Below, piece after piece: positions 1-5,228 of a DNA stretch of 5,228 nt. Where the stretch lies: positions 1 through 5,228 of the forward strand of contig CAKZVG010000050.1 in NCBI GenBank assembly GCA_937921835.1, written 5' to 3'. The stretch is from an uncultured Bryobacteraceae bacterium (lineage in GTDB: Bacteria; Acidobacteriota; Terriglobia; Bryobacterales; Bryobacteraceae). Positions within the stretch are counted from its first letter, which is position 1, and each line of letters opens with the position of its first letter. The translations under genes were made by a program, and so were the position numbers. A model generated the notes under the pieces. The model did not search any database. It was given only the letters and a program-made list of their open reading frames with translations, and was not told the DNA's origin.

Positions 1-1
1 G

Positions 2-1972
2 GTGGCCGCGGCGGCGCTGGCGGCGCCGCCGAACACGTGGGACGCGATGGACTACCACCTGCCGCGGGTGGTCCAGTGGCTCCAGAACCGGAGCGTCGAG
101 TTCTATCCGACGGCCCAGATCCGGTCGCTCTACATGCCGCCGTGGGCCGAATACGCGATGCTGCACCTGCACGCGTTGGCGGGCGGAGACCGCTTCGACA
201 ACCTGGTGCAGTGGTTCAGCCTGGCGGGTTGCGCTGCCGCCATCTCCCTGCTGGCGCAGGCGCTGGGGGCGGGGGCGCGGGGACAGGTGCTGGCGGGACT
301 GGCCGCCGCCACCATCCCACAAGCCGTCTTGCAGGCCTCAGGCCCTAAGAACGACGTCGTACTGGCCTTCTGGCTGGCTGCCGCGGGGTACTATCTGTTT
401 CAGTTCCGCGCCCGGCCGGGCCTGCCGGCGGCGCTCGGTTTCGGCGCCGCGGCCGGTCTGGCGCTGTTTACCAAGGGAACCGCTTATATCTGGCTGCCAC
501 TGCTGGCCGGCCCGCTGGCCATCTCGCCGCTGATCAAGGATCCGCGGCGCACGCTGCGGTGTCTGGCGGCCGGCACGGCCATCGCGCTGATCCTGAACAC
601 ACCGCACTACATCCGGAACTACCGCCGGTTCGGCGCCCCGCTTGGCCCCAGCGCGATCGCGCCGCCGCGCGGCTTCAAAGTGTCCAGCGACCGCTTCGGC
701 CCCGGACCCACCGTTTCGGGGCTGGTGCGCAACATCGCGCTTCATCTGGGAACGCCCAGCCCGGCGGTGAACCAATGGCTCACCGGGCGCATCGCGGGCG
801 CGCTGAAGCGGATCGGCGAGGACGTGAACGATCCGGCGACCACCTGGGACGGAGCGGTTTTCGCGGTGCCGGAGACGTCGCGGCACGAATCCACGGCCGG
901 CAACCCGCTGCACCTGGCATTGATCGCGGCCTCCGTGGCGCTGTCGGCCTGGCGCTTCCGCCGGGCGGAGTGGCGCGACGCGGCGGTGTTTTCGCTGGCG
1001 CTGGCGCTGATGTTCACCGGCTTCTGCGCGGCGCTGAAGTGGCAGCCTTGGCATACGCGGCTGCAACTGCCGTTCTTTGTGCTGGGCTCGGCGCTGGCGG
1101 GCGCGGTGCTGCCCAGTCGGCTGCGCGGGGCCGGGATGGGGGCCGTGCCGGCCGCCCTGCTGCTGATGGCGGGTCCCGCGCTGCTGGACAACCAGTTGCG
1201 CCCGCTGCTGTACGGCGGAGACCGGAACGTCTTCAACCAGAGCCGGGACGCATTGCGTTTCATGGACCGCCCGGAGATCCGGGAATCCTATTTCGCGGCG
1301 GCGAAGTTTGCCGCGGAGGGGAATTGCGCGCGGGTCGGGCTGGATCATTACGCGGACGGCTATTTCTACCCCCTGTATGCGCTACTGGCCGGGCTGGGCG
1401 TGGCGGAGATCCGCGAGGTGAACGCGCCGGGTCCGCCGGCCGGAGGCCAGCGCGAACCGTTCGAGCCCTGCGCCGTGATCTGTCCGGGATGCGCGCGGGT
1501 TCCAGGCAAGCTGGCCGCCTACTCCGCTCCGGGAGGCCGTTACCAGGTGTTCGGCGACACCGTGGTGCGCGCCGGCGGCTGGGGCGGGTGCTCTTTCACG
1601 TTTTCCGGCTGGTATCCCACCGAGACCGGGGGCGGCGACTGGTGGCGCTGGACCTCGGGCCAGGGTGCGCTGCGGATCACGGTCGAGCGCGACAGCCAGG
1701 CTGAGTTTGCGGGCGAACTGGTTTCGTTGAAGCACCCGAACCAGGTGCGGGTCCTTCTCAACGGCGCGCCCTTGGCGAACCTGGACCTGCCGGGGCCCGG
1801 ACCCCTGACGCTGCGGGGAATGCCGCTGCCCCTTCGCGGCGGGACGAACGTGATCGAGTTGCTCAGCGCGAATCCGGCGGCTACCGCGCCGGCGGATTCC
1901 CGCCCGCTGGCGTTGGCGCTCCGCAACGCGCGTCTCAGCATCGGCGGCGAGGGCTGTTCCCCGGCCCCGTAA
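2..1972 (+). CDS. GT-C (GT39-like) membrane glycosyltransferase with C-terminal beta-rich domain, 5' partial
   Basis: The product is probably a polyprenyl-phosphate-sugar-dependent glycosyltransferase of the inner membrane, with its active site on the periplasmic side. Residues 11-22 read NTWDAMDYHLPR, the first-loop acidic motif of this family, so D14 or D17 is the likely catalytic base. QNRSVEFYPT (28-37) and DRFDNLVQW (63-71) are also family-typical. Hydrophobic segments follow at about 72-90, 95-112, 118-134, 142-156, 160-176, 186-199, 303-316, 327-345, 354-370 and 378-395. After about 410 the chain is soluble. Residues 530-648 contain FSGWYPTETGGGDWWRW and then alternating strands, suggesting a beta-sandwich, possibly sugar-binding. 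The first codon in the window is GTG, but the family normally has a transmembrane helix before the WDxxxYHLPR motif. The true start is therefore almost certainly upstream, and this is a 3' fragment of at least 656 codons. The TAA stop is at 1970-1972. The acceptor is unknown: protein, lipid or exopolysaccharide are all possible. Confidence 0.85.
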   Translation: MAAAALAAPPNTWDAMDYHLPRVVQWLQNRSVEFYPTAQIRSLYMPPWAEYAMLHLHALAGGDRFDNLVQWFSLAGCAAAISLLAQALGAGARGQVLAGLAAATIPQAVLQASGPKNDVVLAFWLAAAGYYLFQFRARPGLPAALGFGAAAGLALFTKGTAYIWLPLLAGPLAISPLIKDPRRTLRCLAAGTAIALILNTPHYIRNYRRFGAPLGPSAIAPPRGFKVSSDRFGPGPTVSGLVRNIALHLGTPSPAVNQWLTGRIAGALKRIGEDVNDPATTWDGAVFAVPETSRHESTAGNPLHLALIAASVALSAWRFRRAEWRDAAVFSLALALMFTGFCAALKWQPWHTRLQLPFFVLGSALAGAVLPSRLRGAGMGAVPAALLLMAGPALLDNQLRPLLYGGDRNVFNQSRDALRFMDRPEIRESYFAAAKFAAEGNCARVGLDHYADGYFYPLYALLAGLGVAEIREVNAPGPPAGGQREPFEPCAVICPGCARVPGKLAAYSAPGGRYQVFGDTVVRAGGWGGCSFTFSGWYPTETGGGDWWRWTSGQGALRITVERDSQAEFAGELVSLKHPNQVRVLLNGAPLANLDLPGPGPLTLRGMPLPLRGGTNVIELLSANPAATAPADSRPLALALRNARLSIGGEGCSPAP

Positions 1973-1979
1973 CGCTTCC

Positions 1980-2014
1980 CGCGGGCGCTCCGGATGGAGA
2001 CGGCTTCGCCCGCG
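1980..2014 (+). terminator. GC-rich hairpin after the glycosyltransferase stop
   Basis: A perfect 8-bp stem, CGCGGGCG (1980-1987) with CGCCCGCG (2007-2014), begins seven bases after the TAA. An inner CTCC/GGAG stem (1988-1991 with 1996-1999) closes a GGAT loop, leaving a one-sided bulge at 2000-2006. No U-tract follows, since the next bases are TCAAACTGAC. It could be a U-less terminator or a 3'-end stabilising structure. The position fits transcript-end formation, but termination is inferred. Confidence 0.45.
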
Positions 2015-2020
2015 TCAAAC

Positions 2021-2053
2021 TGACACACCCGCCACATTAAGCTTGACACACCC
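2021..2053 (+). repeat. Direct repeat pair TGACACACCC, 23 bases apart
   Basis: Two identical 10-base copies lie at 2021-2030 and 2044-2053. They are followed by GCC and GGCC respectively, so the similarity runs slightly further. The first copy is part of a short dyad, GTCA-AAC-TGAC (2014-2024). The second overlaps the TTGACA -35 box of the downstream promoter. A spacing of about two helical turns would suit a regulator bound on one DNA face. Read on the minus strand, the copies begin GGGTGTGTCA, which also recalls the subterminal repeats at some insertion-sequence ends. No transposase gene is present here. Confidence 0.6.
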
Positions 2054-2071
2054 GGCCGATGCTGCTACTGT
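2043..2071 (+). promoter_or_regulatory. Sigma70-type promoter for the M23 peptidase gene
   Basis: A consensus -35 TTGACA (2043-2048) is followed after 17 bases by TACTGT (2066-2071). TACTGT is preceded by TGC (2063-2065), which gives an extended -10 element. Transcription would start near 2078, leaving an untranslated leader of about 100 nt before the ATG at 2181. The -10 box itself is only a partial match to TATAAT. The call rests on the perfect -35, the ideal spacing and the position upstream of a gene that follows a terminator-like hairpin. Confidence 0.5.
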
Positions 2072-2095
2072 TTGTATTTCGCAGTCATCATCGAG

Positions 2096-2144
2096 CCGGT
2101 GGTTGTCCGCGCCCTGACAACGGTCCGCGAGGGGGTTGGACCGG
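2096..2144 (+). promoter_or_regulatory. Structured 5' leader with tandem hairpins upstream of the M23 gene
   Basis: Two adjacent inverted repeats lie in the predicted leader. GTTGTC (2102-2107) pairs with GACAAC (2116-2121) across 8 bases. CGGTCC (2121-2126) pairs with GGACCG (2138-2143) across 11 bases; the two stems compete for base 2121. A long-range alternative, CCGGT (2096-2100) with ACCGG (2140-2144), would replace the second stem and enclose the first. No known riboswitch class is recognised. The stems are short and the region is GC-rich, so a functional role is uncertain. Confidence 0.25.
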
Positions 2145-2180
2145 GTTGATCGCGCGGGCTGAGTGTTTCGCAGGTAACCG

Positions 2181-3065
2181 ATGGACCAGCAATATTTTAT
2201 CGTAGACCTTGCCCACTCCCTCCACGGGCGGTTGCGCCGCATTCACGTTCCGCACCACATCGTTTACGCCGTGCTGGCCTTGGCGCTTCTGGGGTGTTTT
2301 TCGCTCATCGGGATTGTGTCCAGTTACGCGCGTATGGCGTGGAAGGTCTCCAATTACAACAGTTTGCGGCAGGAAGTCGAGTCCCTGCGGACGCGCTACC
2401 AGACGCTGCAAAAAGTCGCCCATCAGACCAACCAGGACTTGGCGAGCCTGCAACTGTTCGCCAGCGAGGTTTCGGTGGCCTACGGCATCAAGCGGCAACT
2501 GGAAGGACCGGCGGACATCGCCACCGAGGGGCGGCTGGTGCCGACCTTCTCGGAGACAATCGAGACCTACAACTTCCTGAAGAGCGCGAGTTTCTCGCCG
2601 ATCCAGCGGCGCTATGCGACGCGCTGGCACGTCAATAGCAGGCCCGAGGTCTGGCCGGTCGACGGGCGCCTTTCAAGCTACTTCGGGCGGCGCGACGATC
2701 CCTTCTCCGGCTTGCGCGCGTTTCACCCCGGAGTGGATATCGTGGCGCCCTATGGAACGCCGGTGCGCGTCACCGGCGACGGGCTCGTCACCCACGCCGA
2801 ATGGTCAAGCGGCTATGGGCGTCTGGTGGTGGTGGACCACGGGCAGGGAATCTCGACCTACTACGGGCACCTGTCGCGGTTCAACGTGGTGGCCGGCCAG
2901 CCGGTCCGGTTGGGCGACACGCTGGGATTCGTGGGAGCGACCGGCCGCGCACAGTCCCCGCACCTGCACTATGAAGTGCGTCAGGGCGGCACGCCGGTCA
3001 ACCCGTATCCGTACATGAAGGCGACGCTTGCGCAGGGACTCGGGCGCCGCGATTTCCCCTTCTAG
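2181..3065 (+). CDS. Membrane-anchored coiled-coil M23 (LytM) peptidoglycan endopeptidase
   Basis: This is a zinc metallopeptidase expected to cut peptide cross-links in peptidoglycan from the periplasmic side. Residues 1-26 form a short, basic cytoplasmic N-terminus. A transmembrane helix follows at about 27-48, with no evident signal cleavage. Residues about 52-98 are a probable coiled coil (SLRQEVESLRTRYQTLQ), and a linker runs to about 157. The LytM domain runs from about 158 to 277. It shows H182 and D186 in HPGVD (zinc ligands), H230 in YYGH, and H261/H263 in HLHYE (catalytic and zinc-binding), so it looks active. At 294 residues it has the usual length for anchored family members. The ATG at 2181 is supported by AGG at 2172-2174, six bases upstream, and by a family-typical N-terminus. 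It follows its own promoter and precedes a methyltransferase gene and an S41 protease gene. Such proteins serve in division or elongation remodelling in other bacteria; which applies here is unknown. Confidence 0.93.
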   Translation: MDQQYFIVDLAHSLHGRLRRIHVPHHIVYAVLALALLGCFSLIGIVSSYARMAWKVSNYNSLRQEVESLRTRYQTLQKVAHQTNQDLASLQLFASEVSVAYGIKRQLEGPADIATEGRLVPTFSETIETYNFLKSASFSPIQRRYATRWHVNSRPEVWPVDGRLSSYFGRRDDPFSGLRAFHPGVDIVAPYGTPVRVTGDGLVTHAEWSSGYGRLVVVDHGQGISTYYGHLSRFNVVAGQPVRLGDTLGFVGATGRAQSPHLHYEVRQGGTPVNPYPYMKATLAQGLGRRDFPF

Positions 3066-3068
3066 ACG

Positions 3069-3123
3069 CGCGCGAGCCGATAGGGCTTGGCGCCAGCGCT
3101 CAGGCGGGCGGCGTTCTCGCGCG
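3069..3123 (+). terminator. Long-loop inverted repeat after the M23 stop
   Basis: CGCGCGAG (3069-3076) is perfectly complementary to CTCGCGCG (3116-3123), starting three bases after the TAG. The 39-base loop can fold further: AGCC/GGCT (3075-3078 with 3084-3087, which competes for two outer-stem bases) or CGCC/GGCG (3091-3094 with 3103-3106). It also contains the palindrome TGGCGCCA (3088-3095). No U-tract follows. It may mark the M23 transcript end or be an intercistronic structure. CG-rich alternating sequence makes chance complementarity fairly likely. Confidence 0.3.
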
Positions 3124-3134
3124 AAAGGGCGCGA
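3117..3134 (+). promoter_or_regulatory. Hairpin just upstream of the annotated methyltransferase ATG
   Basis: TCGCGC (3117-3122) pairs with GCGCGA (3129-3134) around a GAAAGG loop, ending eight bases before the ATG at 3143. It uses the same bases as the right arm of the longer inverted repeat at 3069-3123, so the two structures exclude each other. The only purine-rich stretch that might serve as a weak ribosome binding site, AAGGG (3125-3129), lies in this loop and the edge of its stem. Confidence 0.25.
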
Positions 3135-3142
3135 ACCGCGGA

Positions 3143-4714
3143 ATGACCCGCGTATGGCAGCGTCCGGCGCCCGCCGCGCGGTTTCTGTATAGTGAACTGG
3201 TGCCCACCAGCTACGACACGGTTCTTTACCCGACAAATACCTACTCGCAGACCCACCCCGACCGCCTCGCCACGATCGCGACCTTGTTTTCGATGCAGCC
3301 CGCGCCGCCCGGCGCCTGCCGGGTGCTGGAGATCGGCTGCGGCGACGGTGGCAACCTGATCCCGATGGCATGGGCGCTTCCCGGCAGCACGTTCCTGGGG
3401 ATCGATTGCGCCTCCACCCCGATTCGGGCCGCGCTGGCCGCCGCTTCGGCGCTGGGGGTGAAGAACGTCGAATTCCGCGCTCTCGACCTGATGGATGCCG
3501 GACCGTTGGGCGCCTTCGACTACATCATCGCTCACGGCTTCTATTCCTGGGTTCCGGAGCCGGTGCGCGAACGGCTGCTGGCGGTCTGCCGCTCCTGCCT
3601 GGCGCCGCAGGGGGTGGCCTATGTGAGCTACAACACCCAGCCGGGGGGCCATCTGCGCCGGATCGTGCGTGAGACGCTCCAGCATCACACCCGCGGCATC
3701 GAGGATCCTCAGGAGCGGCTCCGCCGGGCGCGCGAGTTCGTGGCCTACATCGCCGACTGGGAGCATCCCGTCATCCGGATCAGCAACCCGGTGGCGGAGG
3801 AGTTCAAGATAACGCTGGAACGTCCGCCGAACGTTCTGTTCCACGACGATCTGGCAGAGGTGAACGAGGCGTTCTACTTCGAGGACTTCGCCGCCGCCGC
3901 CGGCCGTCACGGCTTGCAGTTTCTGGCCGAGGCCGACTTATTCGAGATGGCGCCGCCGCCCGAGGATTCGGAGCGGGAAGCCGCGATCGGTTTGCCGCCC
4001 GTCGAAGACGTGCTGCGGCGGGAACAGTATTTCGACCTGCTCCGCTGCCGCCGTTTCCGCCGGACCTTGCTCTGCCACGCGGAAACCCGGCTGGACCGGT
4101 CGCTGCCGGCGGCGGCGTTCCAATCGCTGCTGGTGTCCAGCGATTGCCGGAGCGTTGCGGAGCCTCCCAGCCTGACCCCGGGCGCGGTTCTGGAATTCGT
4201 CACGCGGAAGGGCGCCAAGGTGTCCACCGGGCATCCGTTCGTGAAAGCAGCGCTGCTCGAACTCGGCGAGCGCTGGCCGGCGCCGGCGCCGGTGGCGGAA
4301 CTGCCGGAACTGGTCCGCTCGCGGCTGGAGAAGGAGTCTGGCGCCGCGGCGGCCGAACGCGCGCTGCTCGGCGGCGACGGTTTCGCGGCCATGCTCCGGC
4401 AGCTCTACTGCGGAAACTTCATCGAACTGCACGCCGCCCCGCCGGGCTTCGTGACGGAGATCTCCGAGTTCCCGGAGGCAAGCGCCCTGGCGCGCGCGCA
4501 ACTCGCGGCCGGGCCGTCCGCCACCAATCTGCGGCATACGCGCGTCGAGGTGGAAGACGATGCCGGCCGGACGCTCATCACGCTCATGGACGGCACGCGC
4601 GATCTCGCCGCCCTGCGGCTGGACTGTAGCGCCGCGCTGGGGCGGGAGATCGGCGAAGCCGGGCTGCGGCGGTGCCTGGAAACCGCGGCGCGCAACGCGC
4701 TGCTGGTGCGCTAA
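3143..4714 (+). CDS. Class I SAM-dependent methyltransferase with regulatory domain (PKMT-like architecture)
   Basis: This is an S-adenosylmethionine-dependent methyltransferase. Motif I is VLEIGCGDGGN (61-71), the motif II acidic residue is D88 in FLGID, and D115 and the segment DYIIAHGFYSWVPEPVRERLL (126-146, central part YIIAHGFYSWV) complete the Rossmann domain, which ends near 200. Residues about 228-310, including HDDLAEVNEAFYFEDF, match the methyltransferase regulatory domain (PF10119 type). A C-terminal helical or winged-helix region follows, with LMDGTRD near 481-487. The domain order resembles the Rickettsia protein lysine methyltransferases that act on outer-membrane proteins, but the substrate here is not shown. 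The start is uncertain. Close relatives typically begin just before 'SYD', which matches the in-frame GTG at 3200 (V20 in this numbering). The first 19 residues from the ATG look non-conserved, and neither start has a strong ribosome binding site. The 77-base gap from the M23 gene allows co-transcription. The protein has no signal peptide and should be cytoplasmic. Confidence 0.87.
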   Translation: MTRVWQRPAPAARFLYSELVPTSYDTVLYPTNTYSQTHPDRLATIATLFSMQPAPPGACRVLEIGCGDGGNLIPMAWALPGSTFLGIDCASTPIRAALAAASALGVKNVEFRALDLMDAGPLGAFDYIIAHGFYSWVPEPVRERLLAVCRSCLAPQGVAYVSYNTQPGGHLRRIVRETLQHHTRGIEDPQERLRRAREFVAYIADWEHPVIRISNPVAEEFKITLERPPNVLFHDDLAEVNEAFYFEDFAAAAGRHGLQFLAEADLFEMAPPPEDSEREAAIGLPPVEDVLRREQYFDLLRCRRFRRTLLCHAETRLDRSLPAAAFQSLLVSSDCRSVAEPPSLTPGAVLEFVTRKGAKVSTGHPFVKAALLELGERWPAPAPVAELPELVRSRLEKESGAAAAERALLGGDGFAAMLRQLYCGNFIELHAAPPGFVTEISEFPEASALARAQLAAGPSATNLRHTRVEVEDDAGRTLITLMDGTRDLAALRLDCSAALGREIGEAGLRRCLETAARNALLVR

Positions 4715-4723
4715 GGAGGCGGG

Positions 4724-4763
4724 CTGGCGCGAGCTCCGCGGCCACGAAACGCGGAGGCGCCGG
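4724..4763 (+). terminator. Strong hairpin after the methyltransferase stop
   Basis: CTGGCGC (4724-4730) pairs with GCGCCGG (4757-4763, one U-G wobble). CTCCGCG (4734-4740) pairs with CGCGGAG (4750-4756). The two helices stack with a three-base GAG bulge (4731-4733) and enclose a nine-base loop. The 14-bp structure begins nine bases after the TAA and ends just before the next promoter. There is no run of U. This is the best terminator candidate in the window because of its length, position and the promoter that follows. Confidence 0.55.
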
Positions 4764-4770
4764 AACCGTC

Positions 4771-4779
4771 TGTTATAAT
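4771..4779 (+). promoter_or_regulatory. Extended -10 promoter for the S41 peptidase gene
   Basis: TGTTATAAT matches the extended -10 consensus TGnTATAAT at every fixed position, and stands out in otherwise GC-rich surroundings. No TTGACA-like -35 occurs at 16-18 bases upstream, which is acceptable for extended -10 promoters. Transcription would start near 4786, giving a leader of about 35 nt. A GGGAG stretch (4804-4808) lies 12 bases before the ATG at 4821 and is the likely, slightly distant, ribosome binding site. Confidence 0.65.
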
Positions 4780-4820
4780 TGGGCGAGAAGGATCTGGAAG
4801 CGCGGGAGACAGTCCCCTAT

Positions 4821-5228
4821 ATGAATCATGGCGTGAATTACACGGTTGTGGCGGCCTCGTCGTGCCTGGCCGTCCTGCTCTTCGTGGGGACATTGCTCGG
4901 ACGGAACGCGCCGCCTGAGGATGCCTACCGCCACCTGGGAGTCTATGCCGAGGTGCTTTCGCGCATCAAGAGCGACTACGTCGAAGAGCCGGACCTGAAA
5001 AGCGTCACTCTTGGAGCGGTGAACGGGCTGCTCGAATCGGTGGACCCGTTTGCGAGCTTTCTCAACGCCGAGCAGTATAAACGCCACCTGAAGGCCAAGG
5101 ATACGCAGAAAGGGACCGTCGGTCTGGTGCTGTCCAAGCGCTTCGGCTATGTCGGAGTGGTGGATTCGATCAAGGACTCCCCGGCCGACAAGGCGGGTTT
5201 GACCACCGGCGACATGCTTGAGACCATC
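4821..5228 (+). CDS. C-terminal processing peptidase (S41, CtpA/Prc type), N-terminal part, 3' partial
   Basis: An open frame of 136 codons runs off the window end. It is a periplasmic serine protease of the tail-specific family, by its N-terminal half. Residues 1-7 are a short N-terminus and about 8-27 a hydrophobic signal or anchor segment. Residues 36-92 are the helical N-terminal region; LGVYAEVLSRIKSDYVEEP and GLLESVDPFASFL (69-81) are hallmarks of S41 C-terminal processing peptidases. The PDZ domain begins near 98 with GTVGLVLSKRFGYVGVV and continues into DSPADKAGLTTGDMLETI (119-136). The Ser/Lys catalytic dyad would lie beyond the window, so activity cannot be judged. The ATG at 4821 follows a strong extended -10 element and a GGGAG; GTG at 4833 is a weaker alternative start. 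C15 sits inside the hydrophobic segment without a lipobox, so this is not an obvious lipoprotein. CtpA-type proteases elsewhere degrade peptidoglycan hydrolases, which makes the M23 gene about 1.8 kb upstream a plausible functional partner. Confidence 0.9.
   Translation, partial: MNHGVNYTVVAASSCLAVLLFVGTLLGRNAPPEDAYRHLGVYAEVLSRIKSDYVEEPDLKSVTLGAVNGLLESVDPFASFLNAEQYKRHLKAKDTQKGTVGLVLSKRFGYVGVVDSIKDSPADKAGLTTGDMLETI

Noticed and set aside
338..1348. Long minus-strand open frame (336 codons) opposite the glycosyltransferase
   Set aside because: It is rich in Arg, Gln and Pro with no recognisable motif, typical of antisense frames in GC-rich genes. The + strand has clear family motifs across the same bases.
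559..1704. Long + strand frame (381 codons) overlapping the glycosyltransferase
   Set aside because: Arg/Gly/Ala-rich shadow translation with no domain signature, lying inside a recognised gene.
2015..2242. Minus-strand frame of 75 codons covering the intergenic region before the M23 gene
   Set aside because: It crosses the predicted promoter and the M23 start and has no known motif. Its apparent peptide may just reflect the TGACACACCC repeats read backwards.
3062..3910. Minus-strand frame (282 codons) opposite the methyltransferase
   Set aside because: No recognisable domain, and the composition fits an antisense shadow of the methyltransferase's conserved N-terminal half.
4863..4865. Possible lipoprotein cysteine in the S41 protein (C15)
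   Set aside because: The residues before it (AASS) do not make a lipobox, and the hydrophobic stretch continues past it, so a signal anchor or ordinary signal peptide fits better.
4724..4922. CTG-initiated frame after the perfect Shine-Dalgarno at 4713-4719
   Set aside because: It has a non-standard start inside a strong hairpin, a product without motifs, and extensive overlap with the well-supported S41 gene in another frame.
4773..5087. Minus-strand frame of 104 codons opposite the S41 gene
   Set aside because: It is antisense to the clear S41 N-terminal hallmarks and shows no family resemblance of its own.

Overview
The window is GC-rich DNA carrying four protein genes, all on the + strand. 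Two are cut by the window edges: the first lacks its 5' end and the last lacks its 3' end. No RNA gene, CRISPR array or intact mobile element is visible. The closest family resemblances are to soil Acidobacteriota of the Solibacter/Bryobacter type. They rest on the M23 protein's N-terminus, the S41 protein's 'VGLVLSKRFGY' PDZ region, the methyltransferase and the GT-C glycosyltransferase. This assignment is recalled from protein families and was not computed.

Layout. (1) 2-1972: a multi-pass GT-C (GT39-like) glycosyltransferase with a soluble C-terminal part that ends in a probable beta-sandwich. (2) 1973-2180: a 208-base intergenic region. It holds a stop-proximal GC hairpin, two direct copies of TGACACACCC 23 bases apart, a good sigma70-type promoter whose -35 overlaps the second copy, and a leader of about 100 nt with tandem hairpins. 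(3) 2181-3065: a membrane-anchored coiled-coil M23/LytM peptidoglycan endopeptidase with all metal and catalytic residues. (4) 3066-3142: a 77-base spacer with inverted repeats that can pair in two mutually exclusive ways. (5) 3143-4714: a class I SAM methyltransferase with a methyltransferase regulatory domain and a C-terminal extension, of the Rickettsia PKMT-like architecture. The true start is probably the in-frame GTG at 3200. (6) 4715-4820: a strong 14-bp hairpin, then a perfect extended -10 promoter element. (7) 4821-5228: the first 136 codons of a C-terminal processing peptidase (S41, CtpA/Prc type) with a signal anchor and the start of its PDZ domain.

How the genes fit together: all four act at, or plausibly on, the cell envelope. 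The glycosyltransferase would add sugars from a lipid carrier on the periplasmic face. The M23 enzyme would cut peptidoglycan cross-links. CtpA-type proteases are known in other bacteria to degrade peptidoglycan hydrolases, including M23 enzymes. The methyltransferase's substrate is unknown, but its architecture relates it to protein lysine methyltransferases that modify outer-membrane proteins. The genes do not look like one tight operon: each sequenced gene end is followed by a GC-rich hairpin, and two of the three downstream genes have a credible promoter of their own. I see no clear sign of a wholly new system. The points most worth a second look are the repeat pair over the M23 promoter, the methyltransferase start and role, and the gene-end hairpins that lack U-tracts.
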